Positions 48,413 through 59,758 of a stretch of 64,000 bases of DNA are shown here, piece by piece. Source of the DNA: Garcia nutans. Taxonomy: Eukaryota > Streptophyta > Magnoliopsida > Malpighiales > Euphorbiaceae. The position numbers and the translations under genes are program-made. Location of the stretch: contig CANTUV010000033.1 in NCBI GenBank assembly GCA_947685225.1, positions 55,591,001 through 55,655,000 of the forward strand, written 5' to 3'. Under the pieces are notes generated by a model that was not told where the DNA came from, made no database searches, and worked only from the letters and a program-made list of their open reading frames with translations. Every line of letters begins with the position of its first letter. Within the stretch, counting starts at the first letter, position 1.

Positions 48413-49286
48413 TCACTTTTGCATTTTGCAACATTTTGCATCTTGCTGAGCCTTCCCTTTATTCTTCAACTTTGGACAGTCTTTCTTCCAGTGCCCTTTC
48501 TCATGACAGAAAACACACTCATCTTTGGCAACTCTGCTTTTTGACTTTGATCTTCCTCTTCTTCCCTTCGACTGGCTCTGCTGACGACCTCTCGCCACTA
48601 ATGCTTCATCTACTGTAGCTACTTTGTTTCTCCTTTTATCTTGTTTTCTCAATTCATGACTATACAAGCCAGAACATACAACATCTAAAGATACATTCTC
48701 CTTCCCATGAAGTAAAGTAGTTTCTAAGTGTTCGAATTCATCGGGAAGGGATGACAATAACATCAAAGCCAAATCTTCATCTTCAAATTTTACATCTAAG
48801 TTTAACAGGTCTGCTACTAATTGTTAAAACAAAGTGATGTGTTCGTTCATAGTAGTACCTGGTTGGTAATCAAAACGGAACAGTCTCTTCTTCATAAGGA
48901 GCTTATTCTGACCACTCTTTTTAAAAAAATTTTCCTCCAACGCCTTCCACAATTTATGTGCAAAAGTCTCGTTCTTGAATGGATACTTCTGCTCTCTGGA
49001 CAAGCACGATCGAATTGTTCCGCATGCCAACCGATTTATGATACTCCAATTCTTATCTTCTACGTATTCTGGTTTCTTTTCTTCAATGGCGATGTCAAGG
49101 CCCTGTTGGAAAAGGGAGTCCATGACCTCGCCTTGCCACATGCCGAAAATGGCCAGTACCTTCAAATATCTCTATCGCCAACTTCAAACTTGACATTGGA
49201 ATCCTTGGCCATGTGGACGAGGAAGCTGATGTCCCTTGTGCCATATCTGATGTAGCACTATTAGTTGGTGGATCTACTAATGCCAT
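48413..49286 (-). pseudogene. Copia gag (capsid/nucleocapsid), frameshifted
   Basis: The likely start is the ATG at 49286. A one-base shift near 49150 separates IFEGTGHF from GMWQGEVMDSLF. A TAA at 48826-48824 interrupts ITLF|QLVADLL. The nucleocapsid zinc knuckle CVFCHEKGHWKKDC (CX2CX4HX4C) is at about 48510. Another frame change near 48430 separates it from the protease. Confidence 0.88.
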
Positions 49287-49350
49287 TACAGACTCAAATG
49301 ATAGTATTCAATATAAACAATATTACAAACAGACCTATGACGAACCTTTG

Positions 49351-49362
49351 TCTCTGATACCA
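49351..49362 (-). other. Primer-binding site of the first copia element
   Basis: Reading the minus strand just after the 5' LTR, TGGTATCAGAGA matches the 3' end of initiator Met-tRNA, the usual copia primer, offset two bases from the LTR end. Confidence 0.9.
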
Positions 49363-49364
49363 CT

Positions 49365-50007
49365 TGTTGGGAAAATCGGGTATTTTTCCCTCAAACTACA
49401 ACTAGTGAATTGCACTGATTCGGTAATTTCCAGGAAAGACTACTGAACAGTCTCCTTAGACAAAATTATCATTCCAAATAAATTCCCAGGAAAGGCTGGA
49501 GGGGTCACAAATAGTCCCTCTTAAAATCCAGTCTCCTAGACAGAACTTACTTACACAGTATATTATCACAACCTAAACCCGTGTATACATGAATAGTATC
49601 GTACACGTGAATAGTAAAATACACCCAAATGAATAGTACAATACACTACAAATAAACCCGACAAATAAATATTGAATACTATACTAATACGAAAAAGAAA
49701 CAAAATAAATGCGGAATAAATAAAAGAGACAAGAAAAGAACACACCCGAAAATTTGATAACGGAGTTCGGCTAAATATGCCTACGTCTCCGAGCACCACT
49801 TGAGGCAGCCTGCTCTTATTAATTTGGAAAGAGAAGACCAAATTTATAATATACAAATTTTCGAAAATGTATACTAATTTTTGGGATACAAATAATTAGG
49901 AAGGGATGAGTTATTTATAAGGCAATTAACTCACCCCTACCTTTAAAACTTCCGATGTGGGATTGCAACAAATTAAGCCACACCAACCAAAGCCATCAAA
50001 TTTGACA
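49365..50007 (-). repeat. 5' LTR of the first copia element
   Basis: In element orientation this is the promoter-bearing LTR, followed directly by the primer-binding site. Confidence 0.92.
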
Positions 50008-50869
50008 ACCCACTCATGGTCTATGCCTGTTTTTTTTTTATTAAAATGAATAAGAAGATTTCATTAATTAAATAAACATAAGAACAACTAAACATATCAA
50101 ACCAACAGGCAACACAAACATAAGGGAACAAACAAAAACACACAATACACAAAACATAAAGAGAAGAGGAGAAGAGCAGAACAAATATTAAACCCAGGCA
50201 ATCAGTTCGACGAAGAGCCAAAACAAAAAGATTCTTCAACAATCCTCTTGTAGTGAAGCACCAATCACTCCTCTTGAAAGAAACCTCCAAAGAACGGCCA
50301 TAAGAAATACTAAGAAGGCCAATATATGTGAATATAAGCAGAGCCACAAGCTTGAAGTTCCACCTGCACTGGAAGAACAAAAGAATGGCGAACGAAAAAA
50401 CAGCTCTGTAATCTCTTGCATTCTCGAATCCTGAAGTTGTTGAGGGAATGAAAGGGTCAAAGATCCTATACTGGGGCCAAGTAGGAATAGAAAATCCACC
50501 AAAGACACACTTGGTAAAGGGTTTTGCAAAGGCTCCCGAGGGAGAATCTAACTGTAACTCTAAAAAAGATGATGGAAGGATTAAGAAGAGTGGGCCAACT
50601 ACTTGGAGGATAGTAAAGAGCAAAATAATGATTTATATGGGTCACAAGATAAGACCTTGAAGCTCCAAATCTCAAAATTGAAAGAAACACCCCAACGAGC
50701 AGCTCTTTAATAGCAAAAAAATGGAAGATATAAAAGGGTATTTTCTATTGGGAGTTTTGGTTGCCAATAACTCCCCATAATAAGCTAAAAACGAAAGAAA
50801 ATAAAGGGAAACACGAGAAGATTAAGAAGAAGAGAGTGGGAAGACTAGATATATAGGACTACGGCCTGT
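50008..50869 (-). other. A-tailed unclassified segment between the two LTR elements
   Basis: On the minus strand the segment ends in TTCTTATTCATTTTAATAAA and an A run (about 50040-50031), like a LINE 3' end or a retrocopied transcript. A 200-codon open frame (50623-50021) runs into that tail, but it is hydrophobic and low-complexity and shows no known motif, so I do not call it a gene. Confidence 0.35.
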
Positions 50870-51356
50870 TGAAAGGGGAAGAAAACTTAATTCCCCTAAA
50901 AACCTAAAATATGCATAGATCACTAGATTATTCAAATTAAATTGCAAAGGGTAGAATTGCATACCTGACATCATTGTATGTTGAAGCTGAAGACGATTTT
51001 GGAGTTTGTCGCCTTCCAGGGGATACACACTTTAAGTTTAGCGGAAGCACTACTGAAGGAACGTAATGTTCTCTCAAAATTGTTCTGTTCCCCTGGAGAC
51101 CACGACCCCTTATTTATAACTGATGATGATGATTTCTATTTTGGTCCTTCAACAAAACAGAAATTCTTATCGGTCTCTACACTTATAATCCTATTACGAG
51201 TAGGACACCTCAATAGTCAACAATCCTTATTTGATCATAACTTTAATTTGACTATTTTAATTTGACTGCAATACATATTTAATATTTAAATATATTTAGC
51301 CCACACTTATGATTAATTAGAGGATTAATTTTAACAATTTAAAATTAATTCTAACA
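50870..51356 (-). repeat. 3' LTR of the second element
   Basis: This pairs with 56376-56862. It carries the short frames of the LTR itself, which are not genes. Confidence 0.92.
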
Positions 51357-54300
51357 ATCTCCCACTTGGGCTAACATATATTAAATATAAATGTATATAC
51401 CTTAATGAGCTCATAAAAGCAGTCATACTGAAGGTCAAACAATCTCGTCCATTGATTATATCGATAAAGGACTGAAGGGCCAGTCGCCACATTCATCGTG
51501 ACTCAAACCACCATCAATCACATTACCAATGCTCTCAAATGACATAGATCAATAATAGGAGTGTAGCATGGAAACTACATGTAATATGATCTAATCATGC
51601 CTGTTTCCAACTGGTCACACTTAATTGAGATCAACCACAAAAATAACACAGAGTGTAATAAACAAAAGTGAATACTTCATTTTCTGCAGAAACTGAATTA
51701 ACATATCCAAAACCAAATAGAGCATTCAAAACATAATGAACAAAACTCCCACTGAAACTAAACATCCTCAAACAATATGACACCCACATGAGCAGTGTGC
51801 TCATGAAAGACTTTCGGTATCAATGCCTTAGTAAGAGGATCTATAATTATGGAGTTCGTTCTAACATGCTCTATGGATATCTGTCCACTCTGTATTTTCT
51901 CCATTTACAGCCAGAAACTAAATACCAAATAGCTCCTACTGTCATTGGATAATCAAACTGCTGAATTAATGTCACACTTAAAACTTTATTAGCATTTTCA
52001 ATGCTAGCCATAATGTGCAGCCTTGTGACATTCAGCAAAGTCAAAAAAAAAATTCATGATCAAATGTCTCATAGTATACTACAAATTCCAAAACCATGGA
52101 ATGTAGTCTAATGTGGATCTTTTGCTACTCAAGACATTCGATAAAGTCAGAATCAGTATACCAAATGATCTCATACTAATCTGACTTTCTGTATGTGAGC
52201 ATACGTTCATTTATTCTCTGAATATATCTTAAAACCTTATTGGCTGCCTTCCAATGATCCATTTTTGGATCACTAAGATATCAACCTAACATGCCAATTA
52301 TAAACACAATATTCAGATAAGTATAAACTTGAGTATACACCAGAATCCTAACTGTCGATGCATAGGAAACTGCTACATCTACTGAACCTCAAGTTCATCC
52401 TTAAAACACTGTATGAGACTAAACTTATCACCTATGATGATCATGGGTATAAATTGGTTTATATTCTTGCATACCAAACCTCTTGAGCATATTCTAAATG
52501 TAGCTCTTTTGTAATAATCCAAGAATACATCGAGAGTGATCTCGAAGCATCTGGATCCCTAATACAAAAGAAACTTTATCTAAACCTTTCATGCAACAAG
52601 ACCTTACAGCTGGTAACAAAAAATTATGCTATCCACACATAAAACCAGGAAAATAAACCTACTCCCACTGAATTAGTGAAACACACAATGATATACACAG
52701 TCCTCAATAGCATTTGTCTCAATACCAAATGAGACAACTACTTGATGGAACTAAAGTACCACAAACGAGATGCTTGCTTGAGCCTATAAATGGATTTTCT
52801 TAATTTGTATATCAGTAGCTTTGAGTTTCCTTATTCAAAGCAATCTGACTGCACCAAATAGATTGTTTTATCAATGTCTCCATAGATAAACACAATCTCA
52901 ATATCCATTTGATGAAACTCAAGAACAATTGTGCAACGAGAGCCATGATTGTCCTAAAAGAGTCCTTCAATAAAACCAAAGAGAAGATCTCTTTATAGTC
53001 AATCCATTCCTTCTGAGTAAAACCTTTAACTGCAAGACATGCTTTATATCTCTCCATATTACCTTTAGAATTCCTTTTGGTCTTAAATATTCATTTAAAA
53101 CCAATAGGTTTCTTTCCTTCAGGTAATGGGATAAGATTCCAAACTTTATTGTCTTGCATAAACTTAAACTCTTCACTCATTGCCTCAATCCACTTGTGAG
53201 AGTTAGAATCCTATAGAAATACTACATAAACATCTAGAATAACACTTCTCTTTTCTCTAATGGACCTATTTAAAAGCACATGTTCTGGCTCAAATTCTTA
53301 AGGTTGATGAGCTTGATCCTAATAAAGAACGGATCTTCAAACTGATGGGAAGTTCTTTAACATTGTCTTACATTGGATCTAGAATTGCTTCTAGAATAAG
53401 AGTGACACTACCACTCCAGAAAATAATGATGAGAATCAAAATTTCCTAACTTGATCTCTCCTCAAAGACAATGTTTATAACCTTATTTCTCCCCTCAAGC
53501 TCAACATCCTAAAGAATGTCATAATACACATCTCAATACACTAATATGGTAGTAGGAATATAAAATTTAGACCCTATGATCACTCAGAATAACCAATAAA
53601 GTAGCAGTTAACGTATTTGGAGTCCAATTTTACCCTTATTAGGCCTATAAGGCCTAGCCTTAGCTGGATATCCCTAAGTATGAAAGTACTTAGACTACTT
53701 TGATTGGTACTTAATTAGAAAGATAGACTGCTATATTTAATGCTTTTTCTTAGAAAAGACTCTGATAAGGATGAATGACTAATCATACTCCTCATCAAAT
53801 CCAAAAGAGTCTTGTAATGTCTCTCAGCATCACCATTCATACTGGTTATACCAATCATTGTGTACTGATGGACTATACCACATTTTCTGTAGGAAAATAA
53901 CAATTGGTCCAGAACGCTATGCACCTGAGCTATTAAATCTGCCACAGTACTCACAACCATAGTCAGATGTAATAGATTTAATCTTCTTTCCGAGTTGATT
54001 TTCAACTTCAGCCTTATAAGATTAAAATAAAGCGTCCACAGACTTAGATTTTTCATGAATGAGATATAGGCACCTTTAATGTGAGTAATCATCTTATGAA
54101 TGATATGAATTATCTTTGGTCATTCATGATGCTATAGAGAATAAACCACATATATCCATATATATCAACTCTAAGATGACTGAAGACTTAATAGCACCTA
54201 ATCTCTATGTTTTGTCTATTTTAACTTAGTATTCTTAACATAGAAATCCAAATCTGTGTAATCAAATGTATCTAGGATACCATTTAACACAAGATGTTCT

Positions 54301-55200
54301 ATTCTAGATTTGGATGTGTAATCCAAACATCTGTGTCAAAGTTCAGCTGAGTTATCCATATCCAGCTTTCCTTTGATATCTCTAGTACTCACATGCAGAG
54401 TTTCATTATAAGAAGCATTGACATTTAACGTATATAGATTATCATAAACATTTAAGAAACTAGTATCAAATATTTGAATCTATAGATAAAGTAAATTATA
54501 TGTTTCTAAGTGAACAAGTAAAAAATAAATTTGTCCAAATAAGAAATAGAGACCAAATTCTATCTAAAAGATAGTTTAACAAAAGTATCTATAAGATTCA
54601 AATAATATCCAGTTCTTAAACACAATCTAAAATGTTTTTATGTCTCTACTTCTACCAGTTTGCCATTTACTATATAGACGTATCTTTCACCGTCAATTGA
54701 TTTTCAGTAGTTCAAGTAACTCTACAATGAAACATTTATATGAATAGTAGCACTGTAATCCATTCAATAAGTGTTTCTAGATACTAAAGTTGAATTAACC
54801 TCATAATAAACCAAACAAGGTACTACCCTTCTTTATACGTCGCGTGGTGTAATTGGGACAGTCCTTCTATTAGCAGTCTTATTCTTCTTTTTACCTTTAT
54901 CCTTATCTGCTGAAGCAACCAAACGAGCATTCTCCCCTTTATTAGCCATCAACTAGATAGATTAAAAGGTCATCTGGTAAAACCAAATCCAGAGCCTTTA
55001 GCCTCTTGGCTATTTAGGACATGCTCAGAATATGCTCCCTAATACTACCATTGCCAGTATACCTAACGAAAATTAGATTGCTGAAAATGTCCTCACTTCG
55101 AATTCATCACACTTGACATAGTCGCTTTCCAGTTGGGCAAGGTAGTTCATAGCATTATAGCTTTAGCAGAGTGGCTCCTCAAATAATTTCTGGGATTCTT
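51357..55200 (-). pseudogene. Remnant copia gag-pol of the second element
   Basis: Reverse-transcriptase remnants lie at ~53100-52812 (VKGFTQKEWIDYKEIFS, DSFRTIMALVAQL, where intact relatives read KGFTQKEG-DY-ETFSPV). RNase H and thumb pieces (MLKRFGMQ-like, WKAANKVLRYIQ-like) lie at about 52500-52240. Integrase remnants (VHSVLDQLLFS, MNGDAERHYKTLLD) lie at ~53930-53780, and nucleocapsid-like Cys/His text near 54900-54840. Stops and frameshifts occur every few dozen codons, and no catalytic set is complete. Confidence 0.8.
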
Positions 55201-55604
55201 TGATGCATGATCACTGGACCCAAGCAAGATAAAAAATCTCCCACTTCTCATACTGAACCCTCTGAGCATCTTTGCTCTCTTCAGTAGGAGAAATAGGTTC
55301 ATCCTTCCTAAATGCTAAGTCCAAATACATGCGTCCCAGATAAATCAACATGTTTGAATTTCTAAATCTAAGTTTAACCTCTAAACAAAAGGTACACTAG
55401 GAGTTTATATAGCATATTAGCTAAATTCAGAGAAAAATAAAAATAAAAAATTGTACGCTCACGATTCACAAATTATAAACTTGATTTTGAGTTTAAATAA
55501 TGGAAACAAGATACCAGGCACAACGTTAATATTTTCATCTTTGGACATAAAATATTAACTGTAATTGGTATCTCACGCAACAATCAAAATATTGACAATT
55601 AGTC

Positions 55605-55750
55605 CCGTCAGATAATAACCTTCCTTTGGGCCGATATATTATCCACATAGATAAAACCAAATAATTGTCACATATTTATTGCAACACGCGTATTCAAAAC
55701 TCAGCCAGATAGTAGCTTTCCTTTGGGCCGGCATACTACCCGCAACAAAT
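55605..55750. repeat. Duplicated leader motif in the second element
   Basis: CTTTCCTTTGGGCCGGCATA (about 55716) repeats CCTTCCTTTGGGCCGATATA (about 55621) after ~95 bases, each preceded by AGATARTARC-like text and followed by a TAYCC string. It lies between the 5' LTR and gag, the position of packaging or dimerisation signals. Confidence 0.7.
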
Positions 55751-56360
55751 TTTAATACACCTGTCTAATATCTCAAATAAATTAATTAAAACAATAGAGG
55801 CCACTTTGGTGACTTATTGCTTCAATTAATTTATTATTAAAAATATTAGATACAATCAGGACTAAAATACCAAAATTTAAACTCAATTGAATTAAATTTT
55901 AAATTGAAATTTTAAAATTAAATGAATTTTTTTTTTACGATTTAATCGAAGATCAAATCAAAATTTCATAAAGATTTAATCAATTAATTAAAATTCTTAA
56001 CTGTGTTCTTCTAAACCAAAACGAAGAACAACGAAACACTGTTCACGAAACACTGTTCACGAAACAGTTTCAAAACAGATTTTTTTTAATTAATTAATTA
56101 CATAATTAATTTACCCAAAAATTAATTAATTCCAGAAAAAATCACAAGCACAAATTCAAGTTCAGAAATTGATTTTTCCAGAATCAATTAAATAATAACA
56201 GTAATTTAATCTAAAAACAAATCAAACCAAAATTGATTTCAGATTACTAATTTCGATTCCAAATTAATTCTCGAAAATTACAATCACCGAATTAATTTTC
56301 TAGAACTAAAACAATAATCAATACCGCAATTTAATCGGAAAATCTAGCAACCTAGCACAG

Positions 56361-56373
56361 GGCTCTGATACCA
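56361..56373 (-). other. Primer-binding site of the second element
   Basis: The minus strand reads TGGTATCAGAGCC two bases after the 5' LTR, an exact match to the initiator Met-tRNA 3' end. Confidence 0.93.
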
Positions 56374-56375
56374 AT

Positions 56376-56862
56376 TGAAAGGGGAAGAAAACTTAATTCC
56401 CCTAAAAACCTAAAATATGCATAGATCACTAGATTATTCAAATTAAATTGCAAAGGATAGAATTGCATACCTGACATCATTGTATGTTGAAGCTGAAGAC
56501 GATTTTGGAGTTTGTCGCCTTCCAGGGGATACACACTTTAAGTTTAGCGGAAGCACTACTGAAGGAACGTAATGTTTTCTCAAAATTGTTCTGTTCCCCT
56601 GGAGACCACGACCCCTTATTTATAACTGATGATGATGATTTCTATTTTGGTCCTTCAACAAAACAGAAATTCTTATCGGTCTCTACACTTATAATCCTAT
56701 TACGAGTAGGACACCTCAATAGTCAACAATTCTTATTTGATCATAACTTTAATTTGACTATTTTAATTTGACTGCAATACATATTTAATATTTAAATATA
56801 TTTAGCTCACACTTATAATTAATTAGAGGATTAATTTTAACAATTTAAAATTAATTCTAACA
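56376..56862 (-). repeat. 5' LTR of the second element
   Basis: This pairs with 50870-51356 and is followed in element orientation by the primer-binding site. Confidence 0.92.
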
Positions 56863-57808
56863 TCTGTGCCTTGACTGAAACCGAATGACGCCGTTAGATC
56901 TCAATTACAAAGGCTATCTTCACCGATGAAGAGAAGAGAGAGAGACTCCTATGCATGTTTATTAATAACTAGGTGCTTTCTAATAAGATAAGATGATTTT
57001 TATATGAGTAATAACACTTAAAAAATTGTGATTTGTTTTGTGCAAGCGGAACTACAACTTTATTATTTTCTGTATGTTCAATTTATAAAACTAAATATAA
57101 ATAACCACTTTTAATTATTTGAACATTATGAATAAATCCCTGATAAAGGGTGATAAAACAATAATAACTACAAACAACAATAATTAATTACTTCAAAATA
57201 GTGTTGCCTTTCTTTCTTTCTGGGTCCATCATTTGTGTATTCCAATGTGTTATGTGTATTTCATATAAAGGATGCGCATGCACAGTAAGGCAAAACTTCA
57301 TATCTATTTTGTTTAAAAAACAAATTAAGTTTAAGAGTTTGCTTATTTTATCGTATCATACTAAAAGTCTACCTTTTGAAAAGAAAAAAGAGAAAAAACT
57401 ACTGATACACAGACGAATAATAAATTTATTACAATAATAATAATAATGATAATTTATATAAAATAAATAGCGATTTTACATTTGAATTTCATTCTATTTA
57501 TAATAACATTTACATAATTATTTTGTTGTCTTTTTTATATTAATAAGAAAATTAAATTATCAATCATAATATATTTATTAAAAAATCATGAGATGTAATG
57601 ATAAAATAATCATATTATAATGTATTAAAAATTTATTAAGATCATTTAACTTTTTTTTTCCTAAAAAAAAAACTCATTTGGCTGTGTTTTGCATTTGTAT
57701 TTTCCTACATTTTCCTTTTAACCAAACAGACTCCTGTTTGTAACCTTTTACGAGAAAGTGGATTTGAACAAACCCCATTTGCCAATACCGACAAACTACA
57801 AAAGAGGC
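56863..57808. other. Intergenic DNA and promoter of the phosphorylase gene
   Basis: AT-rich with short microsatellites (AATAATAATAAT near 57435). It includes the promoter and 5' UTR of the gene starting at 57809; no core element was identified. Confidence 0.5.
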
Positions 57809-59758
57809 ATGGCATCGCCAGCTCCTCCTCCAACTTCGAGGCCCGAACTGAGGCACGATCCAGTCACTAACCGGTGGGTCGTTTTCTCACCCGCCCGAGC
57901 CAAACGACCCACCGATTTCAAATCCAAAGCCCCTGAAAACCCTAATCGCAATAATAGTGCTTGTGCTTTCTGCATTGGCCACGAGCACGAGTGTGCCCCA
58001 GAAATCTTCCGGGTAACCCGGAATGGAATATTAGAGTCATCGAGAACCTCTACCCGGCGTTGAGCAGAAACCTTGATGAACCATCCGAGCAGAGCCTTGA
58101 CTTGGATAATCCAGGTCGGATATTGAGCGGGTTTGGATTCCACGATGTAGTGATCGAGGTTCCAGTTCATTCGGTGCAGTTACGCGATATGGAACCGAGA
58201 GACATCGGCGAAGTTTTGGTTGTTTACAAAAAGAGGATTGAACAGATTATGAGCCGTGAATCTATCAAATATGTGCAGGTTTGGTGTTCTTATTTAATTT
58301 GTTTGGGATATTTTTCTTTTGATTGTTCGCTTGAGCTCATTTGTAATTTGCGCTTGATACTTTACTGGATATGCCGATAATGAGATATGGGTTTGTCCCT
58401 AGTTCAGTTAATTGTATCATTTGTATGTTTTCAAGAGGCCTGGATAGATCATTTAAATGGTTTCATACATCTTTTTAATCCATGAAATTTTTGTTTGTGT
58501 GTATTCAAATGTACCAATGTTTGGTGCTTGCCTTTGATGTTGATATGCAATTTGAACTCGTTTCTCTTTTGTGGATGAAATCAATTGATAATGCACTTGG
58601 TTTTATGATTTAAGGTGTTCAAGAACCATGGTGCTTCTGCTGGGGCATCAATGAGTCACTCTCACAGTCAGATAATGGCACTTCCCATCATACCTCCTTC
58701 TGTTTCTGCCCGACTTGATGGTACGAAGGACTACTTTGATAAGACTGGGAAATGTGCCCTCTGCGTGGTTCAGAAAGAAAAGCTTTTAATAGATGAATCA
58801 ACTCATTTTATCTCAATCGCTCCTTTTGCTGCTACTTTTCCATTTGAGATATGGATCATTCCTCGAGATCATTCTTCTTATTTCCATGAACTAGATTCTG
58901 AGAAGGTAATCATCTTTGCTTAGTTATAGTTTTTGCAAATTGCATCTGCCAGTTGATTTTGTAGCTAGGTTTTCAAATCTACCCTGATAGTTGCTATTCT
59001 TTTTAATTTGAACATGGTTGGTGAACTGAAGTACTTAAATTTAAACGTGCTTGTTTTACTAATTAATGGGGAAGAAACAGTTTGGTAACCGTCATCAATC
59101 TATCAACATGTGTTTTCAATGCCACATGAGGAGCAGCTATAATATTTCTTGATTTGGTTGAAGATCTCCTAGATGCACATACAAAGTAGCGATGATAATA
59201 GAACCTCAATTCAATGTTGTTTTGAGTTCAGTCCAACATTGTACATGCACATATGCGTTTAGTAATACGGGACATCAGTAGGCTATGATGTTTGCATTGT
59301 TCTCTATACTTGCTTTTCGTATGAAGTATGATATGTATCTTTAATAAATTTATGTTAGAACCAGTGAAATGCTATAAAACACATCCAGCATTAAATACCA
59401 AATTTTCTGAATCATTGCATTTGGTGTTTTTTTTTTAAATTTTTTTAAATGATTCGCGAACTTGTATCATTAGTAATTGTCATCTCTGCAGGCCGTTGAT
59501 CTTGGTGGATTGCTGAAGCTTATGCTTAGAAAGATGTCTGTACAACTGAATAACCCACCATTCAATTTCATGATCCAGACAGCTCCACTCCAGGTTAAAG
59601 AATCACAATTACCTTATACTCACTGGTTTATACAGATAGTACCTCAATTAACTGGGGTAGGAGGATTTGAAATTGGAACTGGTTGTTATATAAATCCTGT
59701 TTTCCCCGAGGATGCTGCAAAAGTTCTGAGAGAGGTTAATCTTCCGGTGGAGGGTTGA
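57809..59758 (+). CDS. ADP-glucose phosphorylase / galactose-1-phosphate uridylyltransferase-like (HIT superfamily), apparent frameshift in exon 1
   Basis: Members of this plant family carry out ADP-glucose phosphorolysis through a nucleotidylated His. Exons: 57809-58278, 58615-58905 and 59492-59758. The product would be about 342 residues, close to the ~350 expected. RHDPVTNRWVVFSP, the zinc-binding CAFCIGHEHECAPE, SHSHSQIMALP (nucleotidyl-His motif HSHSQ), a second CALC zinc site and THWFIQIVP are all present. Exon 1 changes frame at about 58012-58022: FRV is followed out of frame by NPEWNIRVIENLYPALSRNL. Exon 1 is 470 bases, one short of what the phase of exon 2 requires, so a single-base deletion (or sequencing error) explains everything. 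Unless corrected, translation stops at 58063. There is no sign of an intron at that point. Confidence 0.85.

Larger units (their letters stand above)
44495..50007 (-). mobile_element. Ty1/copia LTR retrotransposon, near full length, mutated
   Basis: Two 643-base LTRs (44495-45137 and 49365-50007) bound an interior with gag, protease, integrase, reverse transcriptase and RNase H in copia order on the minus strand. The LTRs run TGTTGGG...TTTGACA on the plus strand. By eye they differ at about 25 of 643 positions (about 96% identical), mostly transitions. The flanking pentamers CACCA (44490-44494) and ACCCA (50008-50012) agree at only three positions, so there is no clean target duplication. At least three nonsense codons and two frameshifts disable this copy. 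Confidence 0.95.
50870..56862 (-). mobile_element. Second copia-type LTR element with near-identical LTRs and degenerate interior
   Basis: The 487-base LTRs (50870-51356 and 56376-56862) run TGAAAGGGG...TTCTAACA. By eye they differ at five positions (about 99% identity). The flanking pentamers are CCTGT (50865-50869) and TCTGT (56863-56867), a near-perfect target duplication. The interior (5.0 kb) keeps only fragments of gag, integrase and reverse transcriptase, full of stops. It must have been copied using proteins from another element. Confidence 0.92.

Noticed and set aside
49346..49364. tRNA-like string GGTATCAGAG
   Set aside because: It is the retrotransposon primer-binding site, complementary to a tRNA end, not a tRNA gene; the same holds for 56361-56373.
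50021..50623. 200-codon minus-strand frame between the LTR elements
   Set aside because: Hydrophobic, low-complexity, runs into an A-tail and shows no motif; more likely transcript-derived or LINE 3' sequence than a gene.
50870..51356. Short frames repeated at ~51 kb and ~56.5 kb suggesting a duplicated gene
   Set aside because: They are parts of the two LTRs of one element.
58005..58065. A tiny intron explaining the frame change in the phosphorylase gene
   Set aside because: The only GT...AG pair nearby would give an intron of about 22 bases, far below the size plants can splice.
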